Source: Sphingobacteriales bacterium
GTDB taxonomy: Bacteria > Bacteroidota > Bacteroidia > Chitinophagales > UBA2359
DNA length: 64,000 nt
NCBI GenBank assembly: GCA_016700115.1
Contig: CP064999.1
Location: 5,017,501-5,081,500 of the forward strand
Direction: 5' to 3'
Shown: in pieces, positions 46,118 through 53,473 of the stretch
Numbering within the stretch: position 1 is the first letter of the stretch
Layout: every line of letters starts with the position of its first letter
Notes under the pieces: generated by a model
The model's database searches: none
What the model saw: only the letters and a program-made list of their open reading frames with translations
What the model was told of the DNA's origin: nothing
Made by a program: the position numbers and the translations under genes

Positions 46118-47501
46118 AAGTTAGGTTGTTTGTTAGAAAAAAAGCAAATCCGAATTTACCACCCCTCAAAACAGAAAAAATATGGGCATCCTTATTCCCA
46201 AATCTCCACAAACACACTAAAAAGAATGTGTTCGGGCAAATTTACCCTTTTCTGCGAATATCAGAGATTATCCGTAATTTTCTCTGCCCGAAATTCCTTT
46301 TTTTTCAACCATTTATGATAAAACAATTCGAATGAGCAGTTAAAGAATAGCAGGAGCCATGACCTTAAATCCCAAATTAGGGGCAAACTTGTTTCTAATG
46401 AAATTATTTAAAATCCGATTCAAACAGATTGGTACAAACTGTCTTTTACCGTCTTGTCAGTTTCAAAGAGAGGGGCAAGAACTCCTGCTTCTTACCAAGA
46501 ACCTATAATCATGTTCGCTCTTACTACCCCTCTTTGCCTTGCGCCTCGACAAAAAACCTTAGATCCGGATAGTTGATTGCATTTTGGGAAGAGAGGGGAC
46601 CTGGGGGGTGAGTTAAAATATTAATACATTACTCATTCAACCTCCATACCTGAAAGTTTGGAATTCCCCTAAGTAAAAACGTTCCCTTCATCCCGATAAA
46701 CGGTTCATTTATCCCGTTAAACGTTTCATTTATCCCGTTAAACGTTTCATTTATCCCGATAAACGTTTCATTTATCCCGATAAACGTTTCATTTATCCCG
46801 TTAAACGTTTCATTTATCCCGTTAAACGTTTCATTTATCCCGTTAAACGTTTCATTTATCCCGTTAAACGTTTCATTTATCCCGTTAAACGTTTCATTTA
46901 TCCCGTTAAACGTTTCATTTATCCCGTTAAACGTTTCATTTATCCCGTTAAACGTTTCATTTATCCCGTTAAACGTTTCATTTATCCCGTTAAACGTTTC
47001 ATTTATCCCGTTAAACGTTTCATTTATCCCGTTAAACGTTTCATTTATCCCGTTAAACGTTTCATTTATCCCGTTAAACGTTTCATTTATCCCGTTAAAC
47101 GTTTCATTTATCCCGATAAACGTTTCATTTATCTAGATAAACGGTTCATTCATCCCGATAAACGGTTCATTCATCCCGATAAACGGTTCAAAATAGAACC
47201 TAAAATGCCTATTTGGAGGTAATTGCCCCCCATTTTTATGACAATAGCAATTTTTGTGTTAAATATTGTTAAAAAATTAGGTTTATAAACTTATTTGGTT
47301 ACTAAATATCTACCGTTTTACGTTTATAGAGCAACATTTGAAAATAGTTTTTTTTAAACAACTCAGACAATAGCGATTTAATAATTTTCAAAAAGAGGGT
47401 TGGATTAACCGGTAAAACCGAAAGTTCAAACCCCGTAAAACTAAGGTAATACAGTTCACCATATTTTTTCACTTTTTTTACCCCCCCTAAAACCATCGTT
47501 T
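46118..47501. other. 1.4-kb intergenic region
   Basis: It has three parts. 46118-46640 is unremarkable; short matches AGCAGGAG (46349) and CTCCTGCT (46481) are inverted, but no gene is clear. 46680-47190 is the 21-nt array. 47191-47501 is AT-rich, with an open 64-codon frame on the minus strand (47302-47496) that I do not accept as a gene. Confidence 0.5.
46680..47190 (+). repeat. 21-nt tandem array, 24 full units plus 7 nt
   Basis: Units begin at 46680, 46701, 46722 and so on to 47163, without a single indel. Most units are identical; the outer ones differ (CGGTTCAT instead of CGTTTCAT, and GATAAA instead of GTTAAA). That gradient, old edges and a uniform core, is what unequal crossover or slippage leaves. 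Each unit junction contains the palindrome AAACGTTT, and the GATA variants contain TTTATC-CC-GATAAA, a perfect inverted repeat. There are no spacers, so this is not a CRISPR array. Two plus-strand frames are open, with no start codon. Confidence 0.95.
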
Positions 47502-48128
47502 ATGGAAACCTACAGAACAGCAAAAGGTTTTAAAGATAAAACCGATGCACAAATATTAGCAAGAGGAAGAAAGGTAGCTCATGACTTGACTGCCAATCCT
47601 AATTTTCCGACACCTGTTCCTGCAGTGTTAGATCTTACAACTGCGCTCGACGAGTATGAAGTATCCATTTCTAATGCCTCATTCGGAGGAACGCATTTAA
47701 TTGCCATCAGAAAAGAAAAAAGAGCGATAGTCATTGGCATTTTGCAAAGATTGGGTATTTATGTAGATTTGAATGGTCTGGATTCCGAAGCAATTTTGTT
47801 AACTTCGGGATTCGAATTGTACACAACCGATACCGGCGAAGCCGAAGAATCGGAAAAACCGATAATTTTGTCAGGAAAAGACGGATCACATATTGGAGAA
47901 GCCAAAATCAGATCGAAAAAAATGGCAAACGCTATCCAAAATCAAATTCGTTTCGCACCCGATCCTTTATTACCCGAAACTACGTGGACTGAACTTCCCC
48001 CTCAAACAAAAGCCACGTTCTATCTAACCGGACTAACCCCCGGCAAATTATATTGGTTTCAAACCCGCACCTACAGTACGAAAGGTTACAGCGAATGGTC
48101 TGATCCTTTCCAATTTAGAGTTCGGTAG
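47502..48128 (+). CDS. Fibronectin type III-like domain protein
   Basis: The product (208 aa) has no signal peptide. The C-terminal ~80 residues form a Fn3-like sandwich: IRFAPDPLLPETTWTELPPQ, TFYLTGLTPGKLYWFQTRTY and STKGYSEWSDPFQFRV, with the typical L-x-P-G-x-x-Y core and W-S-x-P end. The N-terminal ~120 residues are helical and unrecognised. Its 3' end is repeated twice downstream as truncated fragments that stay in frame, so it once belonged to a tandem gene family. A terminator follows at 30 nt. Similar short Fn3 proteins are common in this phylum, but I know no function. Confidence 0.7.
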   Translation: METYRTAKGFKDKTDAQILARGRKVAHDLTANPNFPTPVPAVLDLTTALDEYEVSISNASFGGTHLIAIRKEKRAIVIGILQRLGIYVDLNGLDSEAILLTSGFELYTTDTGEAEESEKPIILSGKDGSHIGEAKIRSKKMANAIQNQIRFAPDPLLPETTWTELPPQTKATFYLTGLTPGKLYWFQTRTYSTKGYSEWSDPFQFRVR

Positions 48129-48157
48129 AAATCAGACAACGGTGAACTGTATTACTC

Positions 48158-48192
48158 AAAAAGCCCTTGCCCGAAATAGTGAGGGCTTTTTT
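48158..48192 (+). terminator. Terminator of the Fn3 gene, copy 1
   Basis: AAAGCCCT pairs with AGGGCTTT around a ~15-nt loop and is followed by a T-run. The same structure recurs after both truncated copies. Confidence 0.85.
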
Positions 48193-48338
48193 GTTGTTGA
48201 GCGGTGTAGAAAGTTGGTAGCCCTTTTTAGGTTTATTGAGAAAAAGAGTAACAAGTGAGGCAGAAATTGTTGTAGAATAATATTTGTGATTTGATATTCT
48301 TGTATATTTGCAACAGGTAGATTCGTAAAAACGCATAA

Positions 48339-48398
48339 TAAGGGGAGATAGACGCAAGTTTTAGTTATGTACGCAAAAGTTGCGTTTCTACAGATGTT
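48339..48398 (+). repeat. Left-flank repeat, copy 1 (attC right-arm-like)
   Basis: It aligns with 53335-53395; the last ~23 nt differ at one position (AAAGTTGCGTTT then C or A, then TACAGATGTT). It ends in the G-TT core where cassette 1 starts. Probably the right part of an older attC site. Confidence 0.6.
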
Positions 48399-48461
48399 AT
48401 ATGCCATTTTTAGAACAACCGTAACTCTTAAAAATTTCCGACAAAAAATTGAAGATTTGTT

Positions 48462-48492
48462 TATCCTAAAACCAATCAAAAATGTATCTTTG
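48462..48492 (+). promoter_or_regulatory. Promoter-like element inside cassette 1
   Basis: TATCTTTG (48485-48492) matches TAnnTTTG, with TTTA 21 nt upstream (48460-48463), 26 nt before ATG 48519. If real, the R-M genes do not depend on an outside cassette promoter. Confidence 0.4.
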
Positions 48493-48518
48493 CGATATAA
48501 TGAAAATAAAGTAATCAA

Positions 48519-49454
48519 ATGGCAGTTTTGCAGACATACAAACTCAAACAAATCAAATCGCCGCTGAACTATATTGGCGGTAAAGCGAAGTTGCTTGACC
48601 AAATTTTACCTTTGTTTCCAAACGAAATTGACAACTTTATTGACCTTTTTGCAGGTGGTTGCAATGTTGGACTTAACGTAAACGCCAATAAAATTTACTG
48701 CAACGACATTCTGACTTACTTAATTGAAATGTACAAAGCGTTTCAAGAAAATGACCTTGACACAACAATCGGGCACATAGAAAATCGAGTTAGACAATTT
48801 GATTTGTCTTTGACAAACGAAAACGGATACAAACAAATGCGTTCGCTTTACAACGAACAAAAAAATCCGTTAGACTTATTGGTTTTAATTGCTTTCACGT
48901 TTAATCATCAAATTCGGTTTAATAACAGCCACGAATTTAATAATCCGTTTGGGCGTGAACGCAGTAGTTTCAACGCAACGATGAAACAAAACTTGGAAAA
49001 ATTTATCATCAGAATAAAAGAAACAAACATTAGCTTCGCCAATGTTTGTTTTAATCATTTTGATTTTTCCAATTTTGGTGTGAACGACTTTGTGTATTGC
49101 GACCCACCTTATTTGATAACGACAGGAACTTACAATGACGGCAAACGTGGTTTCAAAGGTTGGACGACAAAAGAAGAAAAAGAACTGCTGAATTTGCTTG
49201 ACAGTTTGGATAATCAAAACATAAAATTTGCGTTGTCAAATGTTTTGGAACACAAAAGAAAATCAAACGATATTTTGAAAAATTGGGTTGCAAAAAATCC
49301 GAATTACAAAATCAATTTCATTGATTACAATTATTCAAATTCCAACTATCAAACTATTATTCGTGATAAAAACGCAAGTGTTGAAGTTCTAATAACAAAT
49401 TACGAACCCGAAAAACCGATGAAAGAGCCAACACTCTTTGACGATTTATTTTAG
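48519..49454 (+). CDS. DNA adenine methyltransferase, D12 class (first of pair)
   Basis: The protein (311 aa) methylates N6 of adenine. It has the D12 (alpha class) order: SAM-binding SPLNYIGGKAKLLDQI (~15-30) and FIDLFAGGCNVGLNV (~43-57), then the catalytic motif IV DFVYCDPPYLITTG (~190-203) and a target-recognition part in between. The C-terminus has ASVEVLITNYEP. A second, different D12 enzyme follows one nucleotide after its stop, which suggests that each protects one strand of an asymmetric site, as in FokI-like and other Type IIS systems. First gene of the cassette. Confidence 0.9.
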   Translation: MAVLQTYKLKQIKSPLNYIGGKAKLLDQILPLFPNEIDNFIDLFAGGCNVGLNVNANKIYCNDILTYLIEMYKAFQENDLDTTIGHIENRVRQFDLSLTNENGYKQMRSLYNEQKNPLDLLVLIAFTFNHQIRFNNSHEFNNPFGRERSSFNATMKQNLEKFIIRIKETNISFANVCFNHFDFSNFGVNDFVYCDPPYLITTGTYNDGKRGFKGWTTKEEKELLNLLDSLDNQNIKFALSNVLEHKRKSNDILKNWVAKNPNYKINFIDYNYSNSNYQTIIRDKNASVEVLITNYEPEKPMKEPTLFDDLF

Positions 49455-49455
49455 T

Positions 49456-50514
49456 ATGCGGTATATCGGGAACAAAGAGAATTTACTTGACACCATTCAT
49501 CAAGTAATGCAATCAAAAAACATAAAAGGTAATTCGTTTTTTGATTTTTTTTCGGGTACAGCAAACGTTGGCAAGTTTTTCAAAAAACTAAATTACCAAA
49601 TTTATTCTTCTGATTTACTTTATTTTTCTTACGTTTTGCAACGTGCGTATATTGCAAATAATGAAGAACTGCATTTTGAAAAAGTCTTGCAAAAACTCAA
49701 TTTTCAAAGCACAAGTTTATTCGCTTCGCCTTTACATATTGTCGTTGAATATCTAAATCAAATTGAACCAAAAATTGGCTTTGTTTCTCAAAATTATACA
49801 CCAAGCGAAACGCAACATTTAGACATTCCACGAATGTATTATTCCGATGAAAACGGAAAAATAATTGATGCTATTCGTCAGCAAATCGAAGATTGGAAAA
49901 CGGAGAGTTTAATCCATGAAAATGAATATTTTGTTTTGTTGGCTTGTTTGATTGAAACAGTTCCGTTTTACGCAAACATTTCGGGTGTTTATGCGGCATT
50001 TCAAAAAAAGTGGGATGCACGAGCAATTAAAAAAATGATTTTGCGAGCGATTGAATTTGTTGTAAACAACAAAGAAAATTTTGTGTTCAACAAAAATTCC
50101 GTTGAGTTATTAAATGAAGTTGAGGCAGACATTTTTTATCTCGACCCACCATACAACCAACGACAATACGCACCGAATTATCACTTATTGGAAACGATTG
50201 CAAAATATGACAATCCCGAAATAAAAGGCGTTGCAGGTTTGCGAAATTACGACAACGAAAAATCAAAATTTTGCAACGCTGTAACTGCGTTACGGGAACT
50301 TTCGGTAATTGCGGAAAAAGGCAAATTCAAAACGATGATTTTAAGTTACAACAACGAGGGAATTATGCCACAAGAACAAATTATTTCAACGTTGCAAAAG
50401 CACGGAAAAGTGGAATTAGTTGAATTTGATTATACACGTTTCAAAAGCAATAACAACGGAGAAAGTAAGCACAAGAAAATGATTAAAGAACAATTATACA
50501 TACTTCAAAAATGA
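49456..50514 (+). CDS. DNA adenine methyltransferase, D12 class (second of pair)
   Basis: From ATG 49456 the product is 352 aa: RYIGNKENLLDTIHQVM, FFDFFSGTANVGKFFK (SAM site, ~30), and FYLDPPYNQRQYAPNYHLLE (motif IV with the DPPY box, ~233-252). The opening resembles the N-terminal methylase domain of M.FokI-type enzymes. An ATG at 49438 would overlap the first gene and is less likely. Its stop codon overlaps the next start (ATGA), a sign of translational coupling. Specificity cannot be predicted from sequence alone. Confidence 0.88.
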   Translation: MRYIGNKENLLDTIHQVMQSKNIKGNSFFDFFSGTANVGKFFKKLNYQIYSSDLLYFSYVLQRAYIANNEELHFEKVLQKLNFQSTSLFASPLHIVVEYLNQIEPKIGFVSQNYTPSETQHLDIPRMYYSDENGKIIDAIRQQIEDWKTESLIHENEYFVLLACLIETVPFYANISGVYAAFQKKWDARAIKKMILRAIEFVVNNKENFVFNKNSVELLNEVEADIFYLDPPYNQRQYAPNYHLLETIAKYDNPEIKGVAGLRNYDNEKSKFCNAVTALRELSVIAEKGKFKTMILSYNNEGIMPQEQIISTLQKHGKVELVEFDYTRFKSNNNGESKHKKMIKEQLYILQK

Positions 50515-51047
50515 AAATAATTATCAATGAAATTTTAGAAAAAGAGGCAATGGATTATGCTGTCTTGTCAAAATCTTTTACCTCTAATAGACACGATTTC
50601 CACGAAGGAGGATTAGATGCAAAGCAGCGAAAAATGTTTGAAGGAAAACTTGGAGAAAAAGCAATCAAACAATTTTTCATAGATAATGACATTAAATTTG
50701 AAGAAGATAAATCTTCACACGAAGATGCTGATTTATATGATTTTATTGTGTACGACTTAGAAAATAATCCATTGAAAGTTGATGTAAAAACAAGAACAAA
50801 AAACTTTCATATTCGAACTTTGGAAATGGTTGAACAAATGAAAAGGAAACCAAAAGATATTTATTTTTCTGTAAGACTGTATGAGACAAGTCCTTTTTCC
50901 GTTGAAATAATTGGATACGCTAAAAAAGAAGATTTTTTACGAATAAATAGAATCGAAAATCAAGGTTACTTAAATAATTATGTTTTGTATGATAAAGAGC
51001 TTTCTGAAACAACTTCAATTATTAATAAATTGCGGAAAAATGCCTAA
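50511..51047 (+). CDS. PD-(D/E)xK-like nuclease, probable R-M component
   Basis: The protein (178 aa) has no close family that I can name, but shows a nuclease core: GEKAIKQFF (Glu), then DADLYDFIVYD (Asp) and PLKVDVKTRTKNF (DxK), separated by the spacing of a PD-(D/E)xK active site. Start overlaps the stop of the second methylase by 4 nt and its end overlaps the next gene by 8 nt, so the four genes are one coupled operon. It may be a small cleavage subunit, a nicking partner, or an unrelated nuclease carried along. Confidence 0.5.
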   Translation: MKIIINEILEKEAMDYAVLSKSFTSNRHDFHEGGLDAKQRKMFEGKLGEKAIKQFFIDNDIKFEEDKSSHEDADLYDFIVYDLENNPLKVDVKTRTKNFHIRTLEMVEQMKRKPKDIYFSVRLYETSPFSVEIIGYAKKEDFLRINRIENQGYLNNYVLYDKELSETTSIINKLRKNA

Positions 51048-52428
51048 AAATCTTTGGTTTTTAACGGAAGAACGTCCGAAAAAAGAAGTTCTAAAAACGA
51101 TTTTTCAAAAATTCGCACAAGATTATGGTTTTGCTGTTTTTGTAGATACAATCCGAATTTTACCGATTTTAAAAGACAATAAATTTACTTTTACTTATGA
51201 AGTAACGGGTTTTCGTTGCAACAAAGTTGAAAAAATTTACATAAAAACTGTTTCGGGAAATTCAAGTTTTACAGACTTTTTGATTTTTTATCAGAAAGAT
51301 GAACCAACTTTACAAGACACACCAATTTATGCTATAGAAGAAACCAAAACAGACGATAAAGAAAGTCGAAACACAGGCGTTTATCAGCGTTGTAGTAAAT
51401 TTGTTTTCATAGAAAGTTATTATCCAAATACAAAAAAGATAATGCTTTACAATTTGCAAATTGAGCAAAAAGAAACTCCAACAGAAACCTATATTTTTGG
51501 AACAAAATTGTTGCTCACTTTGGGAGTTGAAATTTTGGGCAAAAAATTAGACAACAAAATTTTCACTCCTTTTGAAAGTATTGACGAATTGATTTCTTTA
51601 AAAGATAAAATGCGAAAACCTCCAAAAGGAAACGTTCCAATTTTGCTCACAAAATCAAAAGACAAAATTGAAGTTTCGGGACGACTTTTCAAAAGCAAAG
51701 GACTTTCGCACGACCCGAATATTGGAGCATTGAGTATTATAAGTGCTGTTTTGCGAAAGTTAGGTTGGAAGCAAAATATTGTAGTAACACAACACGGATT
51801 AGAGCAAAAACACGTTGGGAAAACCAACAAGTTTATTCAAATTGCCAATAAAATAGGTATTCAATTACACGGTTTGGAAATTCCAAAAGCCGAAATGAAT
51901 AAAGATTATTGGAAGTATGATAAAAACGGAGAAAAATTAGGAACAATCTTTATTCATTTGGTCGTAGAGGAATTTACACAAGGTTATTCCATTTTTGAAA
52001 ATCACGCAGGTTCAGAAAAAGGATATTTTTTTCCGTTAAATGGAGAGCCAATTCCATTGAAAAAATATAAAGACCGAGCTTTATACAAAGAAGGAAATAA
52101 AAAACAAATCATCGAAATTCCTGACCTAATTTTACTTGACCCAAAAGGAAATGAAATTATCAACATTGAAGGCGAAACATACATCAACCGAAATGCAGGA
52201 ATTTTACAAATCAAAACTTTTGATTTTATAGAAAAAGTGTACATCAAAAAACATTATCCGAACTATAAAATCATTAGGACAGTTGTGCTTTTTGGTAGTG
52301 AAGAAACATCAATCGTAGAAATCGAAGTTGGGTTTTTACTCAACCAAAACGGACAACTCATTTTAAGCATAAAATCTCCAAAAATATTTCAAGAAGCAAT
52401 AAAAAACTTGTTGGACTTTTGGAGCTGA
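51040..52428 (+). CDS. Large putative restriction endonuclease
   Basis: From ATG 51040 the product is 462 aa. I do not recognise the exact family. The segment PIYAIEETKTDDKESRNTGVY (split as ~95-115) has an E-x-T/K acidic-basic cluster that could be the cleavage site: IEETKTDDKESRN. The rest is beta-rich (IIVATQHGLEQ-like strands) with a Gly-rich loop GRLFKSKGLSHDPN. It overlaps the small nuclease gene by 8 nt and ends 23 nt before the attC-like site. By gene content it is the restriction subunit for the two methylases. Confidence 0.55.
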   Translation: MPKNLWFLTEERPKKEVLKTIFQKFAQDYGFAVFVDTIRILPILKDNKFTFTYEVTGFRCNKVEKIYIKTVSGNSSFTDFLIFYQKDEPTLQDTPIYAIEETKTDDKESRNTGVYQRCSKFVFIESYYPNTKKIMLYNLQIEQKETPTETYIFGTKLLLTLGVEILGKKLDNKIFTPFESIDELISLKDKMRKPPKGNVPILLTKSKDKIEVSGRLFKSKGLSHDPNIGALSIISAVLRKLGWKQNIVVTQHGLEQKHVGKTNKFIQIANKIGIQLHGLEIPKAEMNKDYWKYDKNGEKLGTIFIHLVVEEFTQGYSIFENHAGSEKGYFFPLNGEPIPLKKYKDRALYKEGNKKQIIEIPDLILLDPKGNEIINIEGETYINRNAGILQIKTFDFIEKVYIKKHYPNYKIIRTVVLFGSEETSIVEIEVGFLLNQNGQLILSIKSPKIFQEAIKNLLDFWS

Positions 52429-52451
52429 TAATAGGCGTGAAAAGAAAAACG

Positions 52452-52585
52452 GCATATAACATCGGTTTTGCAAGAGAGCGGGCGAAGTGCTTCGTAACAA
52501 CATTTTTGCTAAATTTGAAGTTCGGTTCTTCGATTGAGCGTTAGTGCTAAAATCCGCTCCCTCGCAAAGCCGCAAACCGTTATCA
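52452..52585 (+). other. attC-like recombination site of cassette 1
   Basis: R'' box GGCATATAAC (52452-52461), a left arm at 52464-52483, a variable centre with a CGAAG-TG-CTTCG mini-hairpin, a right arm at 52554-52573, and the R' core at GTT 52579-52581. The two arms agree at 16 of 21 positions, and AAC to GTT spans 127 nt. This is the fold of an integron attC site; only folding and in-vivo tests could prove function. Confidence 0.6.
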
Positions 52586-52658
52586 TTTTCAAACCCGAAC
52601 CCTTAGTATGAAAGGACTAAGCGAATGGTCTGATCCTTTCCAATTTAGAGTTCGGTAG
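52581..52658 (+). pseudogene. Truncated 3' end of a Fn3-like paralog, copy 2
   Basis: The frame reads YHFQTRTLSMKGLSEWSDPF..RVR then TAG, matching the intact gene (YWFQTRTYSTKGYSEWSDPF) with conservative changes. It begins exactly at the G^TT of the attC-like site. Changes relative to the intact gene are mostly amino-acid-conserving, so this was a real paralog. Confidence 0.75.
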
Positions 52659-52687
52659 AAATCAGACAACGGTGAACTGTATTACTC

Positions 52688-52723
52688 AAAAAGCCCTTGC
52701 CGGAAATGGTGAGGGCTTTTTTT
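52688..52723 (+). terminator. Terminator copy 2
   Basis: AAAGCCCT/AGGGCTTT stem with a T-run, nearly identical to the copy after the intact Fn3 gene. It would stop transcription leaving cassette 1. Confidence 0.85.
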
Positions 52724-52916
52724 ATTGAATGTGACAGAATCATTATTTCTAAAAAATGAGGGTAAATAAATAATTGTCATATTACTACCAATTTCTTTAC
52801 TAAAGTTTTTCCATGACCATCTTTAACATTTTCGGAGAATTTGGCAATTCAATTGACCAACCTGTTATTAAATATCGGAGCATCTCAAACGACTTTAAAG
52901 CCAAAGAATAGCTTAT

Positions 52917-53235
52917 GCTCAACTACTAAGGTAAAGGAAGAAAGTTCCCTATGCGTTGCTCTCTATCTAAACCCTTAACTTATTGCGAACATAATTTAAG
53001 GAATACGAGCCTAAGGAGTGGCATTTTCGGAAGTATAAAAAAGAAAGTGATTTTTCATACTTTGCGCCACAGTTTTGCGACTCATCTCTTGGAAAACGGG
53101 ACAGAATTGCGCTACATACAGATATTGTTGGGACACGAAAGCTCCAAAACCACAGAGGTTTATACACACATAACCACCAAAGGGTTTGACTAAATTCAAA
53201 GTCCTTTATTTAGTTTGGATATTTAGAATCAAATA
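52917..53235 (+). pseudogene. Tyrosine recombinase remnant (C-terminal catalytic part)
   Basis: The fragment GKGRKFPMRCS (52930-52960), then HTLRHSFATHLLENG with the H-x-x-R box, ILLGHESSKTTEVYTHI with the second His and the nucleophile Tyr. A TAA at 53191-53193 interrupts THITTKGFD from the family ending IQSPLFSLDI, which continues in frame to 53231. The N-terminal half is missing. The catalytic residues match XerC/D and IntI-like recombinases; which of these it came from is not decidable. Confidence 0.7.
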
Positions 53236-53334
53236 CTTAACTTTGACTGCATATTTTGAATATCCCGTTTTTCAGTAAATTTGCTCTTACGAAATAACAA
53301 CTAATAGTTTGGGGGCTATAACAAACCTACGGAT

Positions 53335-53395
53335 AAGGCGGAAATAAACTCAAGTTTGGAATTATTTACACTAAAGTTGCGTTTATACAGATGTT
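53335..53395 (+). repeat. Left-flank repeat, copy 2 (attC right-arm-like)
   Basis: It matches 48339-48398 and ends in the G-TT of cassette 2. Upstream, GCTATAAC (53315-53322) could be its left box, giving an ~80-nt site, but pairing of the arms is weak. Confidence 0.55.
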
Positions 53396-53461
53396 GTGTA
53401 CAATGCTTTTTGACCGACAGTGCAACATTAAACTAACGAGAGAACAAACGACTTTTTTGAC

Positions 53462-53469
53462 TACATTTG
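53462..53469 (+). promoter_or_regulatory. -7-like element in cassette 2
   Basis: TACATTTG fits TAnnTTTG but ends only 4 nt before ATG 53474, which would make the transcript leaderless or nearly so. No good -33 is seen. Confidence 0.25.
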
Positions 53470-53473
53470 AAAT

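Larger units (their letters stand above)
48129..48518. other. Spacer between the Fn3 gene and the first cassette genes
   Basis: It contains the terminator, a promoter-like TATATTTG at 48303-48310 with TTTG 16 nt upstream, the partial attC-like repeat at 48339-48398, the cassette start at 48396 and the cassette promoter. Confidence 0.5.
48397..52579 (+). mobile_element. Integron-type gene cassette 1 carrying a Type II-like R-M module
   Basis: The cassette begins at the core G^TTATATGCC (G at 48396) and ends in an attC-like site at 52452-52581. The left box of that site, GGCATATAAC, is a perfect 10-nt reverse complement of the cassette's first bases. This is the expected result when a circular cassette opens at G^TT. 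All four genes are on the plus strand with the site at their 3' end. At 4.2 kb it is much longer than typical one-gene cassettes. No integrase gene is in the window. Confidence 0.65.
52429..53473. other. Junction between the two R-M cassettes
   Basis: In order: attC-like site 1, truncated Fn3 tail with terminator, about 190 nt without features, a tyrosine recombinase remnant, the left-flank repeat and the start of cassette 2. Confidence 0.6.

Noticed and set aside
46345..46500. Hairpin or RNA gene between AGCAGGAG and CTCCTGCT
   Set aside because: Only 8 nt match over 130 nt; no further pairing or known RNA motif.
46680..47190. CRISPR array
   Set aside because: The units are contiguous with no spacers and the period is 21 nt; no cas genes are present.
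47302..47496. 64-codon gene on the minus strand
   Set aside because: No homology recognised, AT-rich region, start overlaps the control region of the Fn3 gene.
48519..52428. A phage or ICE insertion carrying the R-M genes
   Set aside because: No structural, transfer or replication genes; the boundaries match cassette cores instead.
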